From Bacilli bacterium (GTDB lineage Bacteria > Bacillota_I > Bacilli_A > RFN20 > CAG-826), in assembly GCA_017540455.1 (NCBI GenBank), contig JAFYAZ010000047.1, positions 1-49,224 on the forward strand: a stretch of DNA of 49,224 nt. The letters run 5' to 3'. Shown one piece after another: positions 30,076-37,976 of the stretch. The notes below the pieces were generated by a model, which was given only the letters and a program-made list of their open reading frames with translations, was not told where the DNA came from and did not search any database. Every line of letters starts with the position of its first letter. The stretch's first letter is position 1. Made by a program: the position numbers and the translations under genes.

Positions 30076-32966
30076 TAGTTATCCGATCCGAGCTTGATGT
30101 CCTCTAGTTCGTTTGGCGCATGGACAAGGACTTTGCAACCCTTTGAGGAGCTAGGACTATCTGGTGCCATGGCGACGATTCCATCTGCCTGAAGCATCGC
30201 GAATAATTTGCCTGCGCGAGGGAATCCGACGCCGAATTGTCGCTGAATTTTGGAAATTGAGGTGTATTCGGTGGCCATGACTTGCTCTTTGACCATGTTA
30301 TAGAAATCCTCATCGGATTGGGCTTTGAGCTCGGCTCTAGAAACGGTTGGCATTGCCGCTTCAGCCGCTTTCGCTTCGGCCTCATGGTCAACGAGGTCAA
30401 GGAAGTTCTCATCATACATGGTGCCTAAGCCTTGGCTATTGATGAAGGAGACGACTTTCTCGATTTCGCCATCATCAACAAGGCAGCCCTGGGCACGGGT
30501 TAAGCCGTTTCTTGTAATGAGTGAGCAATCGATAAGCATGTCGCCATGACCGACGAGGTCTTCGGCACCGCCCTGACCGATGATGGTCTGGGAGTCGATT
30601 GCGCTAGACATAGAGAGAGCGACACGGACTGGGATGTTCGCTTTGATTACGCCGGTGATGACCTGGACGCTTGGACGCTGGGTGGCGATGACAAGATGGA
30701 TGCCAGCAGCACGGGCTTTTTGAGCTAAACGGACCACCGCTTCGCCGATGTTCTTGCAGGTATCTGAAAGGTCGGCGTATTCATCAATGAACACGGAGAT
30801 GAATGGCAGTTTCTTAAGGCCGTTCTTAGGAGCGTAGGAGGAGTTGAAAGCACGGATGTCACGGACTTCCGCCAACTCAAACAATCTGTAGCGGCGTTCC
30901 ATTTCCTCAATGAGTTTGTCCATGCAGACCTTAGCCTCGCTTGGCTCTTTGATGATTGGGCAAAGAAGGTGAGGAAGATCTTTGTACTTAGACATCTCGA
31001 CACGCTTTGGATCGACGAGGACGATCTTGCAATCCTCAGGCCTATTTCTCATGATGAGGGACATGATAAGACCGTGCATGAAGATGGATTTACCTGAACC
31101 GGTCGTACCTGAGACGAGAAGGTGAGGGAATTTGCTTAAATCTGAGCAGATGCATTCGCCAGAAATGTTCATACCGAAAGGAACATACATGTTCGAGGAT
31201 GGATCGGTTGGCATGCTTTCGATCATTTCTTTGAGAGAGACGATGGTAGTTTTGAGGTTAGCGATTTCTAAACCGGAGGTGTCCTTGCCTCTGACGACTT
31301 CCTCAAAACGGACGGCCACGCCATTAAGTTTCATTGAGATGTCTCTCATGTAACGGCCAATGGATGAGACGGAAACGCCGGTGTCAGGCTGAATATCGTA
31401 ACGGGTGACGGATGGACCGACCGTAAATCCAACAGCCTGCGCGCCTACGCCTAAATTAGCGAACGTCTGGTTGATGACATTAACCGTATTCTGGCAATCC
31501 TTTTGGATTTGCTCGGCATTTTGGTCGTTGGAATAAGTCTTGAGGAGGTCAAGGCTTGGGAACGTGTAATCAGGGAGAGGCGTCGCTTTTTCGGCGCGTA
31601 GCTCACGGAGTTTCCTCTCAAATGGGGTGAGCTGTGGCTCTGGGTCTGGTTCTGGCTCTGGCTCTCTCACTGGGGTGATGACTGGAGCAGGAATAGGCTC
31701 AGGTTCTGGCTCACTCTCATAATAAGGCGGGTAATTGTCATTCGCTGGGGCTTCTTCTTGAACGGAGCCGTGGATGATTGGCTCTGACTCATAGGAATCG
31801 CTAGAAACCTCTGGCTCTTCTGGGGCTTCGTAGGCTGGGATTGGTTTCTCCGCTGGGGCAGGTTCTTCGTAAACTGGGGCTGGCTCAGGGATGATTGGCT
31901 CATCGTAGGCCGGGGCAACTTCTTCCTCAAGAGGTTCTTTAACCTCATTAGGAACGGCAAAAGAGACAGGTTTTGCTGGCTCTTTTTTTGGTTCTGGGGT
32001 TATTGCGGCCGGTTTTGGTTTGGCGGTTTCAGGGATGTTTGAATCAAAAGAGAAAACGGCAGTCCTCAGACCGCTTCTGGACATGTTGTTTGGTGAGAAA
32101 GAATTTGGCCTTTCGTAGGTTGCCTCCACTTCTTGCGCGCTTGGGTATTGGCTAGCTGGACGGCTATGGTAATCGGCCGCTCTCGATGGGAGAGGCGCGC
32201 TAGGAGCCGGGGTCGGTTCTTTTTTCTCCTCTTCTACGAAGATTGGTTTTTGCTCAGGGGTGAAGGTCAACTGTGGAGCACCAAATGGGGAAGCATTTGG
32301 ATTCTCTCCGCCAAATGGTGGTTCATTAGACGCCATGCTGGCTTTCTCTTCTTCGAAGCGGGCGAGAGCCTCTGCTCTTTGCCTTTCGATTTCTTTCTGG
32401 CTCTTTCTCTTTGCGTTGGCCTGGCCGATCTTTCTAGAGATAACGCCAATGAGGACGAAGAGAGGTCTCCAGAACATGACGATCGCACCGCCACAAAGGA
32501 AGAGGACGGCAAGAAGAAGCGGCATGAAATCGAGGCCGCCTTTGAAGGTGCTTGTGATGCTTCCGAAGAGGATGCCGCTAGCGAGTCTAGCGTCGCCAAT
32601 GAGGATGGCGTCTTGGTTATTCCAAACCTCTTCGAAGATCGGGTTAAGGTTTTCAAGCGCTCCGGTGCCGGCGGCGATGAAACCCATAAGGAAACCAAAG
32701 CCGATCCAGAATAAGAAGGCACCAAGATAGAAATTCCAGCCTAGGACCGCGCCTAATCTGCCTTTGATGGCAAGGGTAAGACCAACGGCTGCGAACAAAA
32801 CGAGGGAATAGTAATAGAAAGCGTAGCCAAAAAGATAAACCATCCCAAATGTGATTGGGAAGAGCTTAGTGAAAGGCGCCAAAAAGAAGATGACGCTAAG
32901 AAGGAAAACCATCACTCCGATGGCTTGGAGAATATTCTTTTTGCTAAAGCTGTGTTTTTCTTTCAT
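30075..32966 (-). CDS. ftsK: DNA translocase FtsK/SpoIIIE
   Basis: FtsK pumps DNA through the closing septum. The 963-residue protein has about four N-terminal membrane helices (about 13-180), a Pro/Glu-rich linker of roughly 270 residues (about 185-455), the alpha-beta motor with Walker A SGTTGSGKS (619-627) and VFIDEYADL, and the C-terminal gamma winged helix (about 885-950; YTSISKIQRQFGVGFPRAGKL) that reads KOPS/SRS-like DNA signs. The ATG lies 6 nt after the rnj stop with no Shine-Dalgarno site, so it is probably coupled. Confidence 0.95.
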   Translation of the reverse strand: MKEKHSFSKKNILQAIGVMVFLLSVIFFLAPFTKLFPITFGMVYLFGYAFYYYSLVLFAAVGLTLAIKGRLGAVLGWNFYLGAFLFWIGFGFLMGFIAAGTGALENLNPIFEEVWNNQDAILIGDARLASGILFGSITSTFKGGLDFMPLLLAVLFLCGGAIVMFWRPLFVLIGVISRKIGQANAKRKSQKEIERQRAEALARFEEEKASMASNEPPFGGENPNASPFGAPQLTFTPEQKPIFVEEEKKEPTPAPSAPLPSRAADYHSRPASQYPSAQEVEATYERPNSFSPNNMSRSGLRTAVFSFDSNIPETAKPKPAAITPEPKKEPAKPVSFAVPNEVKEPLEEEVAPAYDEPIIPEPAPVYEEPAPAEKPIPAYEAPEEPEVSSDSYESEPIIHGSVQEEAPANDNYPPYYESEPEPEPIPAPVITPVREPEPEPDPEPQLTPFERKLRELRAEKATPLPDYTFPSLDLLKTYSNDQNAEQIQKDCQNTVNVINQTFANLGVGAQAVGFTVGPSVTRYDIQPDTGVSVSSIGRYMRDISMKLNGVAVRFEEVVRGKDTSGLEIANLKTTIVSLKEMIESMPTDPSSNMYVPFGMNISGECICSDLSKFPHLLVSGTTGSGKSIFMHGLIMSLIMRNRPEDCKIVLVDPKRVEMSKYKDLPHLLCPIIKEPSEAKVCMDKLIEEMERRYRLFELAEVRDIRAFNSSYAPKNGLKKLPFISVFIDEYADLSDTCKNIGEAVVRLAQKARAAGIHLVIATQRPSVQVITGVIKANIPVRVALSMSSAIDSQTIIGQGGAEDLVGHGDMLIDCSLITRNGLTRAQGCLVDDGEIEKVVSFINSQGLGTMYDENFLDLVDHEAEAKAAEAAMPTVSRAELKAQSDEDFYNMVKEQVMATEYTSISKIQRQFGVGFPRAGKLFAMLQADGIVAMAPDSPSSSKGCKVLVHAPNELEDIKLGSDN

Positions 32967-32972
32967 GAAAGG

Positions 32973-34646
32973 TTAGATTTCGACGATTACTGGGATGAGG
33001 AGAGGTTCTTTGCCCGTCATTCTCCTGATAGCGCGGGAACAACGTTCGTGGCAGCCTTCTTTGATGGTGTCTAAGGTGTCGTTGTTGTTGAGGCCTTCTT
33101 CTAAGCAGGCCATGAAGATCTTGGTGACGTCACGGAGAAGGACTTCGCCATCGCGGGCGAAGACGATGCCACGCGCCTGAACGTCAGGCCCTGCCACCAC
33201 CTTGCGGGTTTCTTTGGAGACGCTGACGGAAATGATGACAACACCTTGAGAGAGTTTCTCACGGTCTTCGATAACTGCGCGGCTTACGTCGCCAACGCCA
33301 ATGCCATCGATCATGATGTCGCCATGGGGGATGTTCTCTTGGAGAATATGTCCGCCAGTCTCATCAAAGAGAAGGGACATGCCATTCTCAAGAAGGAAGA
33401 TGTTCGAATGGTTAAGGCCGGTTCCGGTGTTGACCGCGACTTTCGCGTTGTTGAGAAGGTCTTTGAAGAAGCCTTTGACAGGAACGTAATACTTCGGGCG
33501 GAAGAGGGAAATCATCATCTTAAGGTCTTCCTCAGAAGCGTGCATCTTGCGGAATTCCTTCTTGGTGATGTTAAAGACGTTGCAGCCAGAGCGATAGAGC
33601 TCATCGAGGGCGTCGGTCGCCTCAAGCTCTTCGTTGTCGTCGGCTGGGACGGCATTGATGAAGAGATCGGTTTCTTTGAGGTGAATAGGTCTGCCTGCTT
33701 CGGTCTGACCTGCCGCTAAAAGCGCGATCTTATGGTATATTTTCGGATGGTATCCGAGCATTAAGACAATAATGTCTTGATCACGATAACGGTTGATATC
33801 GTCGACTGATCCGTAGTTTTCCCTTGGAATCAAGAGCTGGCCGCATTCCTGCATGGCTCTGATGGTCTCGGTCGTATCGTCATCGTAAGGGATGATTTTC
33901 TTTTTGGTTTGGATGGCGAGGCTAATGACTTCGTCAATGTTATAGAAGTTAAGCGAATAGAGGGCGATGAAGACGCGTCCCACCGCATTTTCGACGTTCC
34001 TCTCGATGATCGGCTTGAGCTTGTATTTTGGGGCCGTATATCCAGGTCTTTCAGCGTAAATCGATGGGGTAAGAAGCGCTAAAGTAGGATTCTTTTCGGC
34101 AATCGCTGAAAGCGAAGCCATATCGCCTAAGTAGTTCTTGGTGGCATTATTCTCAACGACATAGTCGCTTGTGAAGACGATGTTGCCATAGCTGGTGTTG
34201 ATGGCGATGCCACTAGAAAGAGCGATGTTATGGGAGGTCTGGAAGAAGGAGATTTCTCTTCCTGCGACCTTGAAAGTACAGCTTGGGGTGACCTCATGGA
34301 ATTCGAACTGGGTTTCGCTAACGCCAACGTGCTTAAGGAAGTTACGCATCATGGCGAGGGTAACCTTAGAACCGAAGACTGGAGCTGGAGCATCTTTGTA
34401 GAGATAGGCAAGGCCGCCGATTTCATCATCGTGACCATGAGGGAGGAAATAGGCTTTGACCCTTTCCTTGTTTTCGATGAGGTAGGAGAAATTAGGGATG
34501 ATATAGTCGATGCCTGGCGTGGTTCTGTCTGGGAAACGGAGTCCGCTTCCAATAACAAAAATGTCACCATTGATATCGATGGTGTAACAAGATTTGCCTC
34601 TTTCATCGAGGCCGCCTAAAGCGACAATTCTGATTCTATCGTTCAT
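32973..34646 (-). CDS. RNase J-family protein with degenerate active site (RNase J2-like)
   Basis: The 557-residue protein has the RNase J layout: metallo-beta-lactamase core, beta-CASP insert and C-terminal domain. Catalytic motifs are eroded. HGHxDH reads HGHDDE (70-75, last His replaced by Glu75), HTGD reads FTSD (158-161, His to Phe), and PVHGE reads PVKGF (His to Lys), while H70, H72, D74 and D161 remain. In known species RNase J2 is a poorly active partner of J1, and this protein fits that role. The ATG at 34646 has AGGAG ~11 nt upstream and matches the usual N-terminus (VALGGLDERGKS); a longer frame to 34703 runs through the promoter. First gene of the ftsK run. Confidence 0.85.
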   Translation of the reverse strand: MNDRIRIVALGGLDERGKSCYTIDINGDIFVIGSGLRFPDRTTPGIDYIIPNFSYLIENKERVKAYFLPHGHDDEIGGLAYLYKDAPAPVFGSKVTLAMMRNFLKHVGVSETQFEFHEVTPSCTFKVAGREISFFQTSHNIALSSGIAINTSYGNIVFTSDYVVENNATKNYLGDMASLSAIAEKNPTLALLTPSIYAERPGYTAPKYKLKPIIERNVENAVGRVFIALYSLNFYNIDEVISLAIQTKKKIIPYDDDTTETIRAMQECGQLLIPRENYGSVDDINRYRDQDIIVLMLGYHPKIYHKIALLAAGQTEAGRPIHLKETDLFINAVPADDNEELEATDALDELYRSGCNVFNITKKEFRKMHASEEDLKMMISLFRPKYYVPVKGFFKDLLNNAKVAVNTGTGLNHSNIFLLENGMSLLFDETGGHILQENIPHGDIMIDGIGVGDVSRAVIEDREKLSQGVVIISVSVSKETRKVVAGPDVQARGIVFARDGEVLLRDVTKIFMACLEEGLNNNDTLDTIKEGCHERCSRAIRRMTGKEPLLIPVIVEI

Positions 34647-34668
34647 GCTCGAAAAATCTCCTACGCAT

Positions 34669-34674
34669 ATTATA
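34669..34674 (-). promoter_or_regulatory. -10 box of the RNase J-like/ftsK operon
   Basis: A perfect TATAAT on the minus strand, about 22 nt before the start codon, with an AGGAG site between. The -35 region is not recognisable. Confidence 0.5.
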
Positions 34675-34718
34675 CCCAAGCGCGCACAAAGTGGCACAGG
34701 CAATTTTGGAAATTGTAT

Positions 34719-34747
34719 AAAGAAAAGGCGCTTCTATTGAGCGCCTT
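34719..34747 (-). terminator. Terminator after the DUF1667 gene
   Basis: GGCGCT and AGCGCC pair on the minus strand around an 8-nt loop, followed by TTTTCTTT. It ends the three-gene FAD operon. Confidence 0.85.
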
Positions 34748-34761
34748 AATCAGATACGTCC

Positions 34762-35115
34762 TTAAATTTTCTCCATGTTGCGGCAAGCGATGACGTCAAC
34801 GCCAGTGCCCGCAACGTCCTTGATGATGACGTCACCAATGTGGACAGGAGCCTTGATTTCGACCTTGTTGATTGACGACATAATCTCGAAGATTTTGCCT
34901 TTAGGGATTGGATCCTTTGTCTTGACTGGGCAAAGAGGCAATTCGGCGTTATCGATACGCACGGTCGAGGTCACGACACGGGTTGGGTTCGTGACTTCTT
35001 GTTTGCCATATGCGGCGCCTCTAGGACAGAAGTTTCCAGTGACGTTAAGATCTTTGTCTACATGGAGATGGCAACCACGTGGACAGACGATGCAAATTAA
35101 ATCTCTCTCTTCCAT
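34762..35115 (-). CDS. DUF1667 Cys-rich protein, third subunit-like partner of the G3P dehydrogenase set
   Basis: The 117-residue protein has C8, C11, C15 (CIVCPRGC) and C30 (CPRG), consistent with a metal or Fe-S site, then the DUF1667 core (TRVVTSTVRI, PVKTKDPIPKGKIFEIM, GTGVDVIACRNME). DUF1667 proteins occur next to GlpA-like and FAD/NAD dehydrogenases in Firmicutes, and an electron-transfer role is likely. The start at 35115 follows GGAGATGTAAT located in the end of the upstream gene. A longer frame to 35163 has no Shine-Dalgarno site. Confidence 0.88.
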   Translation of the reverse strand: MEERDLICIVCPRGCHLHVDKDLNVTGNFCPRGAAYGKQEVTNPTRVVTSTVRIDNAELPLCPVKTKDPIPKGKIFEIMSSINKVEIKAPVHIGDVIIKDVAGTGVDVIACRNMEKI

Positions 35116-35116
35116 A

Positions 35117-36376
35117 TTACATCTCCTTTGCCACCATCTTAATGGTGATTGGCGAGCTCTCATCTACGAGCTGCTTTCTAGGTAATTTCTGGATTTCCAT
35201 TTCACTAGGAATTATCGCAGTTTTGAGAACTTTCTTGATGACGTTTCCATTCTGTTCGTACTGGATGTAAACGTTCTTCGATGGCTTACGGACGCGGAAC
35301 TTGAAAGTGATGTTTTCAAGACTATCGTCGATCGCGATTTTTCCAGGGACGACATAGCCGATCCCATCCCCGGCGATGACCTCGATTTCAGAGGTCGCTT
35401 TCTTCTCTTCGCCTTTAAGATAAATGGCCGCGTTCTTGCCGGCTTCCCTAGCCTCTTCGACGACGTTGTCGACAAGGTCGTGGACGTGGAGAACATTGCC
35501 GCAAGAGAAGATGCCTGGAACACAGGTTTCGAGTTTATCATTGACTAAAGAACCACGGCTTCTGGAGGTTGGGATTCCAAGGTGATTCAAGAGGTCATTA
35601 TTCGGGAGGAGACCGATGGAAAGGATGAGGGTATCAACCTCGAATTCCTTCTCGGTTCCTGGGATTGGCTGCATCTTTTCATCGACTTTGGAAAGAACGA
35701 TTTTCTCTAATCTGCCTTTACCAACGACTTTGCTCACGGTGTGGCTGAGGTAAAGCGGGATGCCATAGTCTTCTAAGCACTGAACCATGTTTCTGTTGAG
35801 ACCGTTTGACCAAGCGCAGATCTCAGCGACGCCAAGGACTTTGGCACCTTCTAGGGTGAGGCGTCTGGCCATGATAAGGCCGATATCGCCTGAGCCAAGG
35901 ATGAAGACCTTCTTACCGGTCATATAACCATATTCATTAAGGAAAAGCTGAGCCTGACCTGCGGTCAAGACGCCGGCTGGACGATCGCCAGGGATGCCGA
36001 TGGCCCCTGCATTTCTTTCATAGCAGCCCGCAGCCATGACGATGGCTTTGGCCTGGACCATGACGACGCCGTCATCCTTTGAGGTATAGGTGATGACTTT
36101 GTCTTTGCTGATATCAGTGACGAAGGAATGGAGTTTGAATTCGATCCCTTTCTCTTTGACTTGCTCGATGAAACGGGCAGCGAATTCTGGGCCGGTGAGC
36201 TCTTCTTTGAACTCAGTGAGGCCAAATCCGTTATGGATGCATTGATTGAGAATGCCACCAAGGAATTCGCCTTTTTCGAGGATGAGGATGTCCTTGATGC
36301 CTTCGTTATAGGCGCCGATCGCTGCGGCCATGCCTGCGGAACCACCGCCGATGATGACTAAATCTCTGTACTCCAT
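35117..36376 (-). CDS. FAD/NAD-dependent oxidoreductase (GlpB/NoxA-like partner)
   Basis: This 419-residue pyridine nucleotide-disulphide-oxidoreductase-fold protein has an N-terminal FAD motif (VIIGGGSAGMAAAIGAY), a second nucleotide motif (FILGSGDIGLIMARRL), the AAGCYERNAGAIGIPGDRPAG segment and a late CGNVLHVHDLVD that binds FAD. It lies between a GlpA-like gene and DUF1667, a set known from Clostridia and Mollicutes relatives. It probably passes electrons from glycerol-3-phosphate oxidation to a carrier. The ATG at 36376 has AAAGGAG 9 nt upstream; the frame continues further but inside the neighbouring gene. Confidence 0.88.
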   Translation of the reverse strand: MEYRDLVIIGGGSAGMAAAIGAYNEGIKDILILEKGEFLGGILNQCIHNGFGLTEFKEELTGPEFAARFIEQVKEKGIEFKLHSFVTDISKDKVITYTSKDDGVVMVQAKAIVMAAGCYERNAGAIGIPGDRPAGVLTAGQAQLFLNEYGYMTGKKVFILGSGDIGLIMARRLTLEGAKVLGVAEICAWSNGLNRNMVQCLEDYGIPLYLSHTVSKVVGKGRLEKIVLSKVDEKMQPIPGTEKEFEVDTLILSIGLLPNNDLLNHLGIPTSRSRGSLVNDKLETCVPGIFSCGNVLHVHDLVDNVVEEAREAGKNAAIYLKGEEKKATSEIEVIAGDGIGYVVPGKIAIDDSLENITFKFRVRKPSKNVYIQYEQNGNVIKKVLKTAIIPSEMEIQKLPRKQLVDESSPITIKMVAKEM

Positions 36377-36377
36377 C

Positions 36378-37832
36378 TTATTTGGCTCCTTTCGTGGCTT
36401 CGCTAAGAACGATCTCGGAACCCTCTTTGTCGTAAAGGATCTCCATTGGCGTGACGCCATAATGTTTGCTTAAAAGCCTGATGACGTTAGGCTGGCAGAA
36501 ACCGCCTTGGCATTTGCCAAAACCGGCACGGGTTCTCTTCTTGAGGGCCTTGATGGTCATGCATGGGAGAGATCTATTGAGCGCGTCTTCGATTTCTCCT
36601 AAGGAGACTCTTTCGCAGTTGCAGACCATCTCGCCGAAGTCTGGGTTCTTCTTAATGAGAGCGTTTCTCTCTTCCAAAGAAAGGTTGAGTGGGCGGATAT
36701 ATGGCCTGATGGTTTTCTTGAAGGAAGGATTCTTCTCTGGCTTGAGGATCGGATAAACGAGCTCATTGGCGACATATTCGCCGATGGCCGGAGAAGAGAC
36801 GAGGCCTGGGGATTCGATGCCAGCGACATTGATGAAATGAGGATGGTTCTTCGAAGGCTCGATGATGAAATCGTGGTTGCTTGGGGTTGAGCGGTTGCCA
36901 GCGTAGACCCTGATCTGCTCACCAAATGGGATGCCTGGGACCATCGCTGTGGCCTGAGCCTTGACGTTGGCAAGAGTCATCGAATCAGTTGAGACGTCAG
37001 AAATGTCATCGACTGGCTCGCTTGATGGGCCGACGATGTAGTTTCCGCTTGTGGTTCTGGAAACAAGAATGCCTTTTCCTTTCTCGCTTGGGAGAGGGAA
37101 AACGACAGAGTTGACGAACTTTTTCCCTGGCAAATCCTTATCGAAATGGTTCAAAACATAGTACTGACCCTTGCGTGGGGTGATGTGCCAAGAAATGTCG
37201 TCCATCATCTTCGCGAACTTGTCGCTAGAGAGGCCAGCGGCGTTGATGACGACCTTAGCTTCGTATTCGGCTTTGTTCGTTTTGACGATGAAATGATCGC
37301 CTTTGTCCTCGACGTTAAGGACGGCTTCCATCAAATGGAGCTCAACGCCGTTATCCATCGCGTTTTCCATCGCGTGGCTGGTGAGAGTGAACGGATTGAC
37401 GATTCCGCCGGTCGGGCAGAAAAGAGCGCCTTTGACGTCTTTGGTGATGTTTGGCTCTCTTTCAAGAACCTCTTCTTTAGAAAGGATATGGGCTTCTACG
37501 CCGTTGAGCTTAGCGCGTTCCGCCAAATCTTTAAGGGTTGGAAGCTGTTCCTCATATAAGGCTAAGGTCAAAGTGCCATTCATCTCGAATTCGACGTCGA
37601 GGTCTTTGCAAACCTCAGGCATCATCTTGTTTCCGAGAACATTGAATTTGGCTTTGTTGGTGCCAGGAACAGGGTCATAGCCACTATGTGCTATGGCGCT
37701 ATTGGCCATCGATGTCACATCGCCGACATCGGTTTCTTTTTCGATTACTAATGTGTGGAGCTTATAGGCGGAAAGGCTTCTGGCGATGAAGGAACCGACC
37801 GCACCCGCTCCGATGATTATTACGTCGTGCAT
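36378..37832 (-). CDS. GlpA-like FAD-dependent glycerol-3-phosphate dehydrogenase with BFD-type [2Fe-2S] domain
   Basis: The 484-residue protein starts with a DAO-type FAD motif (VIIIGAGAVGSFIARSLS) and contains ATGGIVNP-like and INAAGLSSD segments. The C-terminus has a bacterioferritin-associated-ferredoxin-like [2Fe-2S] domain with C404, C406, C441 and C446. That domain separates it from plain L-2-hydroxyglutarate oxidases and supports an anaerobic GlpA role, although the substrate is inferred. The ATG follows a TATACT box by 7 nt with no Shine-Dalgarno site. First gene of the trio. Confidence 0.86.
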   Translation of the reverse strand: MHDVIIIGAGAVGSFIARSLSAYKLHTLVIEKETDVGDVTSMANSAIAHSGYDPVPGTNKAKFNVLGNKMMPEVCKDLDVEFEMNGTLTLALYEEQLPTLKDLAERAKLNGVEAHILSKEEVLEREPNITKDVKGALFCPTGGIVNPFTLTSHAMENAMDNGVELHLMEAVLNVEDKGDHFIVKTNKAEYEAKVVINAAGLSSDKFAKMMDDISWHITPRKGQYYVLNHFDKDLPGKKFVNSVVFPLPSEKGKGILVSRTTSGNYIVGPSSEPVDDISDVSTDSMTLANVKAQATAMVPGIPFGEQIRVYAGNRSTPSNHDFIIEPSKNHPHFINVAGIESPGLVSSPAIGEYVANELVYPILKPEKNPSFKKTIRPYIRPLNLSLEERNALIKKNPDFGEMVCNCERVSLGEIEDALNRSLPCMTIKALKKRTRAGFGKCQGGFCQPNVIRLLSKHYGVTPMEILYDKEGSEIVLSEATKGAK

Positions 37833-37839
37833 GTGGACT

Positions 37840-37845
37840 AGTATA
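37840..37845 (-). promoter_or_regulatory. -10 box of the FAD-oxidoreductase operon, predicting a leaderless mRNA
   Basis: TATACT on the minus strand (37845-37840) ends 7 nt before the ATG at 37832. The -35 region is weak (TAAGAT at 17-nt spacing). Confidence 0.52.
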
Positions 37846-37927
37846 TTACGCTTTCTCTAATTATCTTAGCAGTAAATCCGAGGAAAAAATACCGAATATC
37901 CTCGAAATGCTAACGCTCAAGTTTTAC

Positions 37928-37956
37928 TTGTGGTAACATTAGCCCGTTCATAATTT
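37928..37956 (+). promoter_or_regulatory. Promoter of pnp
   Basis: TTGTGG (37928-37933) and TAATTT (37951-37956) are spaced by 17 nt. An AAGGA site follows before the ATG at 37977. Confidence 0.55.
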
Positions 37957-37976
37957 AGTAAGGAAAAGAGAAAAAC

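Noticed and set aside
34647-34703. Extended N-terminus for the RNase J-like protein
   Set aside because: The extension would be encoded by the promoter and leader (TATAAT and AGGAG lie inside). Family N-termini start at the later Met.
36378-37832. L-2-hydroxyglutarate oxidase (LhgO)
   Set aside because: The FAD domain alone would allow it, but the C-terminal BFD-like Cys set and the DUF1667 partner favour the GlpA-type group.
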